Of a DNA stretch of 60,000 bases, positions 46,201 through 57,800 are shown piece after piece. The notes under the pieces are model-generated. The model was not told the DNA's origin. It saw only the letters and a program-made list of their open reading frames with translations, and ran no database searches. This DNA comes from Bolinopsis microptera (Eukaryota > Ctenophora > Tentaculata > Lobata > Bolinopsidae): NCBI RefSeq assembly GCF_026151205.1, contig NC_087082.1, positions 4,011,408 to 4,071,407 on the forward strand, written 5' to 3'. Within the stretch, counting starts at the first letter, position 1; every line of letters begins with the position of its first letter. Both the position numbers and the translations under genes were made by a program.

Positions 46201-49200
46201 AATAATGATCGAGATCGTTTAACTGTTTAATGACCCGATTTGCTGCAAAATATTTCTGTCTCTTTTGAACTAACAACACTGAAATCTATCTTGATTTTTC
46301 ATTGCATGATCAGTTTACTAATCAGTAAAGTTTCCCGATTATTTCATTACGCGTCCTCTTGATCCACCAGTTTCTTATGCTTAGCGTCCGAATACAGGTC
46401 CATGAGCTCTTCAGGAGTCGACGGTATCGGCTTACCAGTGCTATCACTGTTGAAGTAGGTAATGAATGAAGCCAGGGCGGCGATGCCTCCGAATATCGCC
46501 AGAACAATTCGGGGATCCATAGTGTTGTAGAGAAGGGACATGTAGGGTCCAACAATCGCACCGACCCTAGCACCAGCAGAACCCATACACAATATAGTTC
46601 CCCTGTGAGATGTTGGAGACAACTCTTTGGTAAGAAGTGATATGGAACCCCAAACCCCTGAAAGGAAGGGAGCAGCACAAAGACAGACAACATGGTCCAG
46701 ATTCCAGGTATCCGAGAGACGGACCCCGAAGCTGGGAATAGAAATGAAGAAGACTACAGCTATCCCAGCAAAGGATATCATCACAGCTTTTTTTCGGCCA
46801 AAGTAGTGAATCGTAAAATATATCATTCCAGATCCCTTAGCGATGAAACCACCGAGAGAACCAAAAAATATGGTGGAGTAGATATCTGCCCCTAGTTTAC
46901 CCCAGCTGAAGAGCAGACCGTAGGATATGCAGGCTATCACGAAATAGCAAACAACCAATAACAAAGTGTTCTTCAGCATCAGAGGATACTTCCAGAAGTC
47001 TTTGATTTGGGCCAAATAGCTCTGATCATAATCTTTGTAGGTCAACTCGGCTTTTTCAGATACTTCTTGGGTGTTGAAGATTTTGGACATTCTTCTGAAC
47101 GTGGCTCGCGCTTCCTTCTCCCTTCCTTTTATAAGTTGAAATCTTGGTGACTCTGGATAGATGAGGACAATTATGGTTGTGATACTCGCGAAACACCCCT
47201 GAATCAAGAATATATGATGCCAGTCCGTCACACCATAGGAAACACCTACAATCATAAAAGCTCCAAAAGTCCAGCCACAAGATGCGAAGATCTGACAGAG
47301 GTTTCTAAGCTTGGATGGGGTAAACTCAATTGAGAGCAGTTCAATTCCGTTAAGAACTGTGAAGGTGCCCATACCCTGTATTATCCTGACAGGAAGCATC
47401 ACGTTGTAGCTGTTCACAAAGTATCCACCAAGAGTTGAGAGACATGTTATCACCAGTGCTATCACAGTAGTTGGTTTCCTACCGAATCTATCAAATGCAG
47501 CAATCCCTAAGACGAGACCTATGAAAGACCCGATGAAGAAAAAACTCTTTAGATTGGATCCCATGCTCTCGTTGGAACATATGAGACCCCACTCCATGGC
47601 GTAACTCGTCCTCTGCAGCGTCCAAGTGAAATCAACATTAGGTTGCAGAGCATTATCGCAGATCGTGTCACGACTGAAAAACAATTCGGGTTTGTCCGTG
47701 AAGTTTGTCATCAGTTCAATGCATTTTCCTGACGCACATTTCCAGTCCTTGTAGTTCAAAAAACCCGCGAAGATCGGCATATACGCTAGAGCCGGAGCGG
47801 TCATCTTTACCATCATTAAAATGATGTAAAGTCCAAGAAATTTGAAAAGGTTGGCTCTAGAGTTATCAGCTCCAATCGTCTTATTCACCATCTCTTCCAC
47901 GGTTAGTCTTTCAGAGGCACTCTCCTTCTCCTCAGACTCTTTATTTTCCACCTCTTCCTCTCCCTCCAAACGCTTGTACTGTTCATCCGGCTCCGGGCTC
48001 ATTTTCTAATAATTATAATTATCATTTCTAGGACCAATGACTACTCGCCAATACGAAAGTTTGGAAGGAAGATATAGATCATGCTTTCTTTTTCACTACG
48101 CGGTGTATAGCGGAGGAATTATCTGGCTCGTGATCTAAAGGCCGCGAGTTTGCACCCCAGTGTTGATCTACCTGGACCCCATAGCTCACTCTAGGGACTG
48201 AGAATGCAATCGGAAATACCAATGTAAATAAATATGAAATTGAAGTCTTAGATTCTATGAATAGTGACGAATTAGTTCCGTGCTAATAGTGCTCGTAAAA
48301 TTGATTCTTGTAAGTGAAGGTGCTGGACCTACTGAGTGCTGGTGTAAAAATTTTAAAATACAGAAATTAAAAAATGCATTCGTTTGAAAATAAACTACGA
48401 TTCAGAATAAACTGCAAGATTATCATGGCATGATAACTACGTCCTACGTATCACTATCATATATGACGAAACTGCAGCTGCAAAACTTTAACTCTAAAAA
48501 TAACTCAGTCACATACACTAAAATCTGTCCTAACCCCAATCTGTAATTTACACTCGATAGCTAATCTGATGATTCGTGGTACATTTTCTCTGTCCCGTTA
48601 TAATGTTACAGTAAGACCGAAATTCTGTAAATAACCCATTTCAGTTCAACTCTATCCGTCATAATTACAAAACACTGACATTAACACGTACATCCATTTA
48701 ATGTAAAGTAAATTAAGCTAGGACCCAACAAATAGGCACAATGATAACATTAACATACTATGTTCGGAAACGAAAAAAATGGTTTTCAAATTTGTGCGAT
48801 AATTTTAGTTCCGACTTTCGAAGGTTCGTTCGAGCTAGTGGTGCACTGTGTAGGATGTTTAACAGCATTTTAAGCGTTTAAGTTTAACTCCTCTCAAATA
48901 TGAAACAAATAGTAAATATAGCTCTCACCTTCATCTGGTTCCTCGGGCTCGTCAGGTTTATCGTCCTCTTCTGAGGGTTCTGGCTCTGCGGAATAATTTA
49001 GGTTAGAGAACGCTGAACGTCCAAAACTGGAAATGAGCCGAACCGAACTTTTAGCAGCCATCGTATGAGCATTATGTAACCCTATTTAATGTGAAACTGC
49101 AAATGATTTGACGTGTAGACACTGTACAGGAAATGATCATTATCTCGATAGTTTCATGTTAATTGACAAAAGGGGACATTTATGCAATATTTGTATTATT

Positions 49201-51822
49201 TTAGTCCCGGAAAGATTTGGCAGAAGTTCGTTGAAAACTTTGCCGAACGCGGACTAAACCAGCCAAAACCCGGATAAATAGTACGCGTTTAATTCCTACC
49301 TTAAATACCAAAATTTCAGAACAAACAGCTAAGCGCATCTAGGCGGACTATTTCGCAACCAAATAAGAGACATAAGATTAAGAAGATAATTTGGATAACA
49401 CTCGGAGTTTAATTTAGACTGTAATTACACTCCAGGTTAATTGTAGTGAGCAGACCCACGACTCTAGAGACAATGTTGTAATGACATCAGACAGTAACAC
49501 CCAGTACAGACCTTCCTTCCCCCCTCCATCCTCTTCCTCTAGCTCCCCTTTTTCTTCTTCAACCTCTTCTGCTTCCCCTTCATCATCTCCATCGTTTGGT
49601 TCCTCCCCCTCTTCTATTTCTCCTGCAGATGCAGAATGCTCTCCATCTTTTATATCCTCTGTCCTATCTTCTTTTTCTGGGTTTTCTGCATCCTCTACTG
49701 TTTCAAGATCTTCGTTTTCTACCTCTGTTTTGTTAGTAAAATTAGCTGCTCGAAAAAGAGACTTATCGAAGACACACCGAAGAAACTACAACGGTTTCGT
49801 GCAACACAATTTTAAGAAATGGTTAATGCAAGGATGGATTCGCCTGATTATAAAGGTGCTAAAAGGTCATTTAAAGATAAACCCCACGAGTCATGGAGAA
49901 AAGATGGCACATTTTGCTATGCAGTAGACCAGCAACAATTGACAAACGATAATTAGTAAGGTCAAAAACCAGCAAACGAGACTGGAGACTGCCGACTTCC
50001 TTCGTCGCGTAGACTGTGAACTCCTATTCCCAAACCATCATCTGACAAATATATCCAGTCGGAAGAAAGCGGATTGCTGACCACACTACAGAATTTAAAG
50101 AGGAAGTTTTTATTAAACAAACGAGTTTAATAACGAAAATCTGTAGCCGAGTTTGCTTTCGAAGAACAAAAATCATGCGAAACACAGCGACACTTAACAC
50201 GTAGTTTATCCGAACCTTCGTCATCGTCAGTGGCAGGTTCACCATGCTCAGCGTCAGTGTCCGACGTATCTGGTTTGTTTAGAATTTATTTTTATTTCTC
50301 TTATTTAACTTCTCTTAGATCGCAGAGGCTTGAGAACCCTGACAATTTTCATTTAAAATCAGCAATACACGCCAGCGAACGTAACACACGAGACGATAAT
50401 AGAGGTATTTGAATTTTGTCCACCTCGGCACATTTGTACCACTTAAATGCAGTTTACCGCTCACAGACATACATTTAGGCGAACCTTCTTCGTCGGGGTG
50501 TTCTTCCACGGGTTCTTCCACATAAAATGTGGGGAGGTGATCTTCTGATTCTGATTCATTTCACAGTCACAAAATAGTTCGCATGGTTGATATATTTAAT
50601 CTTGATTCTTTTGACCAGTTTTAGTTTATAAGTTTATAGTTATAACCGAACATTTCTTATTTCTCGATTAGTCTGTGGTGTGAATGTACAAGTTGAGAAA
50701 AAAAAGCTCTATGTAATGACAGATCGTGTACGAATCAATTAACTAACCGCCTGATGAAATAAAATATCTAGAATACCTAATCATCGATTACAAAAACCAG
50801 ACCAGTATAAAACCATGCAAACATACCTTCCATGATTGTGGGTTCGTCCAGCTCTTGGAATAGATTTCTACTAGGGTTGACGATTTCCTCGATATAGCTC
50901 GTTTCTTCTGGGTCCATGTCCTCGTCCTTCTTTGTTTCTGGGAGTTTAATTGTTGTAATAGTGATTAATGATTAAGTAATCGTCCGCGGTCAATTAACAA
51001 ATTGGATTGTCCGATCATCATGTCAATATTATTTTTGTATTACAATTACTGTACGTCAACATATCGAGCCTCAAGGGAGTACATTTCTAAACTTATAACA
51101 AAAGACTCCTTTACTTGTGGCAAGAATGTTGCTTACATTATCACATTATGTCAGTGCTAAAGTTTAAAACAGAGAAACGTTTAAAATAAATACTCTCCTT
51201 ACCTATAGTTATGCGAATGGTGCAAGGTGAATTTTCTGGGTCTTCAGGTGTGATATCATCTACTTCCACTTGTGAAAACTTAGTGGGGGACTTCCTACCC
51301 TGAAATAAATAAATATTAAAGATTATTTAGTTATTTTAGGCCCCTTTGACCGGGCTTTAGGAAAACCGCCCGTCTTTGACAGTGAAGGTGTCAGATGATG
51401 GACGGGTTATTTTCCCGTCACTAATCCCGCGATGAAATGTGTGACCTGTCGTCCTGTGACATGTTTTCTCGATTTACAATCCACCTCCGCATCATAGCAC
51501 TATTGCACTTGCAGTATAACAGCCTAATTATCATCCCAAGCTTTTAACACATAGTTCTATAGGTATTGTACGAACAGGACTTTTTATTTTATAATTAATA
51601 AATCTACATTTTTTGTGAGTAGCAGCTTTCCTGTCTCGTTTGGCGGGGAGATTTTACAGTTTACTTTTTCACACGTAGATGTGAGAAATTTGTTTAAAAT
51701 TTTAAGAATATATTTCGCGTTTCTTCTCATGCGACAAAACCACCCGAACCTTTCTTCGTAGAGTGATGAAACAAACATGATGTCTAGAGAAGAAAACAGA
51801 CCTTAGAAACTGTCATCGACAT
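43260..51822 (-). CDS. Highly acidic protein built from phase-1 exons, 11 exons (3' end uncertain)
   Basis: Minus-strand exons are 51822-51802, 51299-51203, 50937-50827, 50544-50485, 50269-50216, 49724-49512, 48985-48929, 44418-44317, 44201-44107, 43677-43579 and 43388-43260. Phase is continuous, giving about 346 aa. The start is MSMTVSK, then GRKSPTKFSQVEVDDITPED. A run of Glu/Asp-rich segments follows, then PPPPPPIEV and a better ordered C-terminal part (VSRMTLEIEANAADLETQVL, RQSLFIPCMESLANRREELI) that looks helical. Six consecutive exons (50937 to 44317) begin and end in phase 1, so each can be skipped or duplicated without a frame change. The family is not recognised. After 43260 either a missed exon follows or the frame reads on for 13 codons to a stop. 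The 4.5-kb intron 48928-44419 holds two other genes. Confidence 0.65.
44677..44868 (+). promoter_or_regulatory. CACGTG cluster and TATA box before the 260-aa ORF
   Basis: CACGTG boxes occur inside the 12-bp palindrome GATCACGTGATC (44677-44688), in TCACGTGATC (44733-44742), and as CACGTGAC at 44780-44787 and 44801-44808. TATAAAAG lies at 44861-44868, about 106 bases before the ATG. Such E-boxes are bound by bHLH-zip factors of the USF/MITF/TFE/MYC type. Confidence 0.7.
44974..45756 (+). CDS. Intronless 260-aa protein with basic C-terminus, unrecognised
   Basis: An uninterrupted plus-strand ORF from MLTNTEVIPNTKRMWSNEDE to a stop at 45756, with a TATA box and E-box cluster in front. It lies inside an intron of the minus-strand acidic gene. 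There is no signal peptide or membrane segment. The middle is Ser/Thr/Tyr-rich (TSYREAHYEQMRTSTSDSYY). The segment GIRMMNVSQFVVEVNVGAQF looks like a beta-rich patch. The last 50 residues are strongly basic (RRSLKTILKQKLRKIFSKKS) and then end acidic (HGESFFEDF). The basic tail could bind nucleic acid or membrane lipid; this is inference. Nothing identifies the family. The promoter layout and ORF length make a real gene likely. Confidence 0.7.
   Translation: MLTNTEVIPNTKRMWSNEDESIYHRAGGWMPSVLSPIKRYIYSAFTRKPHKLSTYLSTAFYEPRNSSDKMCNHSITTVDNSKPLCSRAAIPCCLHFAQTSDTGTQMDQSFLCPTETSCDYLSFAPLSPQTSYREAHYEQMRTSTSDSYYTKITTEETFMERTFVHHPSSGVTSPDATQSSSQIAVYYPHMGIRMMNVSQFVVEVNVGAQFLDKPKRTKAAVFRRSLKTILKQKLRKIFSKKSRQPKHLEIVHGESFFEDF
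45757..46346. other. Convergent 3' region inside the intron
   Basis: AT-rich 3' flanks of the 260-aa gene (plus) and the transporter (minus). No exon is seen. Confidence 0.4.
46347..48002 (-). CDS. SLC22-type organic ion transporter (MFS), single exon
   Basis: A 551-aa minus-strand ORF, the usual SLC22 length. A charged cytosolic N-terminus of about 50 residues precedes TM1 (FLGLYIILMMVKMTAPALAY). A large extracellular loop follows, with cysteines and NFT/NES glycosylation sequons. Family signatures are MEWGLICSNE before TM2, DRFGRKPT after TM2, YPESPRFQLIKGREKEA after TM6, FGRKKA in the second half and ELSPTSHRGT near TM10. Twelve membrane segments can be counted. The product should carry organic cations or anions across the plasma membrane; the substrate cannot be told. 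It is nested in an intron of the acidic gene on the same strand. On the minus strand an AT-rich stretch ending in TTATTAG lies three bases before the ATG, so a 5'-UTR intron or trans-splice site is possible. Confidence 0.93.
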   Translation of the reverse strand: MSPEPDEQYKRLEGEEEVENKESEEKESASERLTVEEMVNKTIGADNSRANLFKFLGLYIILMMVKMTAPALAYMPIFAGFLNYKDWKCASGKCIELMTNFTDKPELFFSRDTICDNALQPNVDFTWTLQRTSYAMEWGLICSNESMGSNLKSFFFIGSFIGLVLGIAAFDRFGRKPTTVIALVITCLSTLGGYFVNSYNVMLPVRIIQGMGTFTVLNGIELLSIEFTPSKLRNLCQIFASCGWTFGAFMIVGVSYGVTDWHHIFLIQGCFASITTIIVLIYPESPRFQLIKGREKEARATFRRMSKIFNTQEVSEKAELTYKDYDQSYLAQIKDFWKYPLMLKNTLLLVVCYFVIACISYGLLFSWGKLGADIYSTIFFGSLGGFIAKGSGMIYFTIHYFGRKKAVMISFAGIAVVFFISIPSFGVRLSDTWNLDHVVCLCAAPFLSGVWGSISLLTKELSPTSHRGTILCMGSAGARVGAIVGPYMSLLYNTMDPRIVLAIFGGIAALASFITYFNSDSTGKPIPSTPEELMDLYSDAKHKKLVDQEDA

Positions 51823-51881
51823 ATCAGTGCTTTTCAGTGCCTGGATTCATTTTTCTGTCAGGAGTCTTCGTTGATAGATAA
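51823..51881 (-). other. 59-nt junction between two same-strand genes
   Basis: The SAM-like gene stops at 51882 and the acidic gene ATG is at 51822. Between them, read on the minus strand, lies an acceptor-like CTCCTGACAG followed by AAAAATGAATCC, which opens a seven-codon uORF. There is too little room for a conventional terminator and promoter. Confidence 0.5.
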
Positions 51882-54800
51882 TCAGAAATATTCAGATTCT
51901 TTTTCAGTTCCGGTGTTTGTATCAAGTATTTTGGATTCTTTCGTTTTCTTTGAAACTGTGCGTCGGTTGTCTAATCTACCACCACTGAACGTTTTCAGGC
52001 CCTAAGATAAGAAACAATTTCTCACAACTCTACATTTCTCACATGTCTACTTTTAAATAAATGTTATTACGAAATATCGAACAATTACATCAGTCAACTT
52101 GACTCGGTCGGGGTTGTTCCATCCTGATAGCATTTTTTTTCAAAGAGAATACAGTCCAATGGAATTTAGCTCAAAAGAATTTAGTCCAAAACACCTCCTT
52201 CTGAAATTTGTCATAGCACTGACTTCAACAGCAAGATACTGAATACTGATCATAGCAAGATACCACAATTATAGTATTATATCCCGAAATAGAGCTAACA
52301 GCATCATTCCTTATTCCTCATTTCTTATTCCTTGTCCAGCGTACATAGAGTTGTCTGTATTATAGGCGTATAACATTGTACACTGCCCAGTTTATTTATC
52401 TAGTTTGCTACTTTAGTCACCCACTTAGACACTTGGTTAACATATATATTACAACATTATTATATATATTACAATATTATTATATTTATAACAATATTAT
52501 TATTCGGTTGGCGGTTAATTAAGAGTAGCACAAAGAGTGTAATATTCAACACCGACTTTACCTCAACAATACCAATTAATATCAACTGATGACCTCTAAC
52601 TCGCTAAATATGTACTGAGACAAAATGAAACCTGAACTTTCTCGTTGTTGAAGCCTGAAGTTTCCGATTGATTGACATGGAATTCCGATGCGCATCGGAA
52701 TGTTTCCTGAATTCCGGAAAGTTTCTGACTTGGTCAAGCCCCAATACTTATAACACCTCACTAGGTGCTAGGCACTGTGCACAACAGATGAGTTTAGCTA
52801 AAAACTGTTAAAATTGGTTAATTGTTGGTTTTTATAGTAGAGATAGCCGCTTCAGGTGTCATAATATCTGTTAGCGTGTTGTTCAACATTTTTGTAAACC
52901 GTACATCCTTGTGTGTAAAGTCTGTAAACTTGTACGGGCAAATAAAAGTACGCTGCCACTTCTAACTTACTTAGCAAATTAACCTGAACAAGTTTATGCT
53001 ATGATGGTTCATTGGTTCAGCATATCTTGAATAATTTACCCGCTACCGATAACTTAGAGAAGCACTGTAACTACAATATTCCCACTCACATTCCGAGTCT
53101 GTATTTGACGTTTCCTCTAACCACCTTCTAAATGCCTGACATAGTTTATAATGAGCGCCTGGTTCAGCGTGCGTTTAATCTCACCCGCTGGTATTTTAGT
53201 TCTGGTCAAACAGGTTTCTTTGAATATTAACTAATCCAAGCCCGTCCAGGAATAATTGATGTCCAGGAATAATTTGCTGTCTGCAGTTTATTAATATCCG
53301 AGTATTACTATTATTGCAGTTCCGCTTTCATCAAAGTTACGAAAATAGATAGTTTATTTTCTCCGTTGATCGTTTCTCTCGAATGTTCCAGATTTGCCAG
53401 ATCATGACTTGTTATTGGGTTCATATTGACTGAAATAATTGGCAATTTGAATCTATTAGGCCAATTTTTATGCCGGTTTGAGACAATAATTAGACGATTG
53501 ATAGATTTGATAAATGTTCTGCCATGTTCTTTTAAATCTAGTTTACAACGTCATTATAGTTAGTTTTGTCAGGTGACGTGTCTACTTCTAGTCTGTAGTG
53601 TTTACTGTATTTCAGTATCGTAATTAAGTGTTTTCTGTAAGTGCAATATTGCATGTTGTTTATTGTTCGTTTGTGTCATTATGCAATATGTCCGTAACTA
53701 TTCTAAGCAATGTTCTCAGAGCCAACATGTTTCGATGACGGTTTCTAGGGTGGCCTCCCCCGCCCACAATAATTCACTGTTGTTTCTTGCTTCGATATAA
53801 TAGACTTCGTGGTTTTCTCTGTGTGATTACTGATTTACTGCTTAAATAGGGTGCAGATATTCGATTTCAGATTGGAATAAAGTTGAAAGATTATATTATT
53901 CTAATATGAAGAACAATTCTTACATTACCTCGTATTTAACCCAGCATTTTGTAGTGGAAAAAGAACTCTGAGAACCAGAGACTAGGTATGAGATACATGT
54001 CAGATACCTCCACATTACTCACCGTATTGTTGCTGACCACCTTGACATCACATGTTGTAACCAGATCAGCCCACACCAGAAAAAAACGAAGTGATGAAAT
54101 CAAATGTCCCACCCTGTGTGTAATCGATCAAACCCAAGGTCGCTTTCTCAGACGAGTAGAAGGAACCTACCTGCCCGAGCTCTATCTGGAGAAATGTGAG
54201 ACTCCGTGTAACCAGGAGTGTTATGTCAGTCAGGATCCTCAAGTGCCCCAAATAGTGGCTCACATATGTGCTCCGGAAAGTGAACTGTGTGATTTCAAGC
54301 AAGATGCGAGCTGTAGGAGACATGTGGTGGTGGGCATGGATCACAGGATAGATTTTAGTGTAGGAGTACACGCGACGGACGGGCCACTGTCTACCTTGGG
54401 CTCAACAACACTCTACACCGAGTTCAACTTCCCGACAGGCTTGGTCAGGGATCTGGGTACTACTACAAGTTGGACCATGAGTTCTTCAGCGACAACCGTG
54501 TCTCATGTGAACTTCGACGCAACAGATCCGCCGGAAGAGTACGTCACAGCGACCCAGAGACCCACGGAGGACTGCAGTGCGTTTTCCCACAGGTGTCCTA
54601 TCCGGGGTGAGTTCTGTTTTGGACTGGTTTCAAAAGTTGGTGTCTCCTACGGTTGTTATCCTGACAAACCTGTTTGTTCCACTTTTGAGGGTTGCGTCAG
54701 AGTATGTTTACCGTCTGTGGAGTCTTGTGACAAGACGGTGTCTCCGTCTTCTTCCTGGGGTACTGTTACCCATACACCTGATCCGACCAAGGAACCTAAA

Positions 54801-57800
54801 GTTGACGAAGAAGACACAGACGAAGAAGTGAATTTGACTCCGGAGGAAGGACATCCGGATAAGGAAGATAAGGAAGATTCAAACGATGAAGATAATACAA
54901 CTTCGGAGGAAACGGATCTGAAGAATGACTCGGAATATGATGTAGATGACCCAAGTATAAATGAGACTGAGAAAGATACAGATAGCGCCACTGTGGGAGT
55001 TACATACTCAGTTCTGATTTATCTAGCCTTAGTGCTAAGAGCTACAATGGGATGAATGTCGAACTTGTTAATACGGCCTTCCGTTGTAAAACCCGAGATT
55101 TCATCATAAAACTGAAAGATTACGCCCCACGATACTGCATTGACAGTTGACACAGACAATGCAAGGGTCAGGATTCAGGAATGAAATTGAAGATCGCAGT
55201 GATATTGATGTTTTAATTGAAAGCTTAAATTGAAAGCTGTTGTGTCAAGCAGCTTAAGACGATCGAATGTAGAAATTCAAGCCTGACCACTCGTGAAGAT
55301 TGAAACTCTGCTCCTTTAGAAACTCTACTTTAGAATTTTAAACTGGCAGAGCCAGGATAATTTGTTTTTTCCATTTTTTTTACAGCGAATTCTAGATTTT
55401 AAGATAGTACGTAGTTGTCGTTGTTTTGTGAATTTTTTTTATTGAATTTGATGATAAATTGTTGAACTTCATTTTTTACTGCTACTTATTTTTCGAGTTC
55501 TTCGAAGTGAAGTGACATCTCATCGTGAACAGTAGCTTAACAATTTTAAATTATTGAAAACATTAATTTGCTGCAGGGGCCGAAACCATTTGAGGATATA
55601 TCCAACCGCACTAGAAATCAATTTCGATAAGATAAAATGTATTTTATTGGCCACATATTGACAGCAAACACGGCCATTTCGCGACAGAATTCCAGGGATT
55701 CCAGCGCACATTCAACACTAACCTTATGGGGAGAAGGAACGATGTAGAAGCTGTCTGATTTAGATCTGTCCGGGGAGGAACCGCGGGAGTAGGATGTTTC
55801 TTTGCTGTTGGAAAGATTACTGAGTTACTGTTTAGTTACCAAGGTATTATTCAGTAACCAAGTTAAGATTTACAGTATGGGCAAGAATAGTTCGTACGTT
55901 GGATGTCAGTTATAGTTAAGGCGGCGGTGGTGCTCAATTACAAGTCAGCAATAAATACTAGCTATCTAAAGCTAGCAATTTGAAGCTAACAATCCCGACA
56001 GGAAGACGATGTGGCTACTTCAATGAATTAATTGTTGATTCTGACGGTAACAATTAAAATAAAAACATCAAGAAAAGTATTTAGTGTTGCTACAAGTTGA
56101 AATGCTAATATATCCGTAAAGCATGACCAAGACAATTGGTACATACAATAAGGCCGTTCAGTCTTCGCCGTTTTGCCTTAGACAAGTACATCAGATGTCC
56201 AATTTATTGAAGATAATCGATCATGTTAAACGACTCACTGAACATTGAAACCCTTCCTGGATCCAATATATAACTATATCTAGAGTTTATACATACTTAC
56301 AAACTAGTGATGAACCGTATCAGTTTAAATGTACTCAATATAAGTTGACATTTACTGACTATTTAGGCTTTCTACCTATGAGCGAATCGCTGTACAGTCT
56401 AAAAGTAGATATATGTAGGTATCGGATCATAAATGAACAATTTAGCGATATCAGAGCGTAGATTTAATAGTTCTACGCTTGAAGAAAATATTCACACTGG
56501 GTGTTACGAATTAATAATTAACGGCAAAAAACAGACCATGATTGAAATGAACCTAATTCATAAACCTGCCAGATTCTATAGAGTAAGGTTGAAAGAAACG
56601 ACCACAAGCTCCGTAAAGAAAATTACAGCTTGTACCTGATGTACAAGGCACTGAGGTAAAGCTGGTTTCATATTGGCCTCGTTATGTCATTTACTGGACT
56701 TTATACACAATTAGGGACCGTATTTAGGGGCTTAGGACCTGTTAGGATCAGTGTTTGAGATTAATAAAATATGTGGTTGGTACTCAATATTTATCTCATA
56801 AATTATATGAATAAAAGTTACAAAATTTCAACTGAACATAAAGTATTAAACTCAAACGGGAGAAGTGTATTTTTATTATCCAACAAACAGCTGTTGTATT
56901 CAGTAGTTAGACTCAGGAAAATGTGTTGGTAGTCTCATCTCTGCTGGATGGTCCTCTGTCCGGTCTCTCCCATCATCTCTCCGCTCAGCTCGTTTACAGA
57001 CATCCCCACAATCACCGGCTCAGCAACAAGTCTCATCTCCGCAATAGTTGGACTAATTTCCAAAACTGCTTCAACATCACAAATAACAGCAGGATCTGCA
57101 GCACCACCAGCCAGACTAATCACCATTTCCATCTGGGTCTCCATCATCTCCAGCTGTCTCTCCAGTTCCTGGACCTGTTGTCTCTGCACCTCTATTTCAG
57201 CCCTCAAAACCCGTCTGGTTCCAACATCCTCATGTTCGTAGACAGCTATTTCCTGCTCAGTGTAGTGACCGTCATTGTAGTTGTGGGATGAGACTTGTTG
57301 TGCTGCTGAGTGGAGGGAGGTGACAGCATTGGAGAGGGAGGAAGTGAAGGTGGAGAGGAGTTGTACTTGGGATTCAGTCATCTGGAGGAAGATAGAGGAG
57401 GTGGAGTGAAGATCCATCAGAGGGTTCATTATTATAGTCAGGAGTTTTTTGAGTTAGTTTTAAGGAAGTAGTGTTGGAAGGAGTTGTTTGGTAAATACTT
57501 GTAGTTTTGATGATGGTATAAAAAGTAGATGTAATTATCCAGGCTGTGGCCAGTATATATACCTTATCTACACTCTACAGTTATAATGTTCTGCTTGATG
57601 GCACGAAACAACAAGGTGTCGACTGTCTGCTCGCATTCCAATCTAGTGACATGAGATTGAGACACGTGATACCTTGGAGGTATCAAGCAAGATTAGGTTC
57701 TAACGTGACCAGCAACCGATCTCCACCTCTGCGATCACGTGATCTCATATGTAGGACACGTGATCTCATTTAGCGACACCCTTCTCATATTTGTCCATTA

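Noticed and set aside
49481-49927. Plus-strand Ser-rich ORF of 148 aa
   Set aside because: It is the antisense shadow of the Glu/Asp-rich exon 49724-49512 of the minus-strand acidic gene.
56923-57291. Plus-strand ORFs opposite the 164-aa gene
   Set aside because: They are antisense to a better supported coiled-coil ORF, with odd composition and no promoter.
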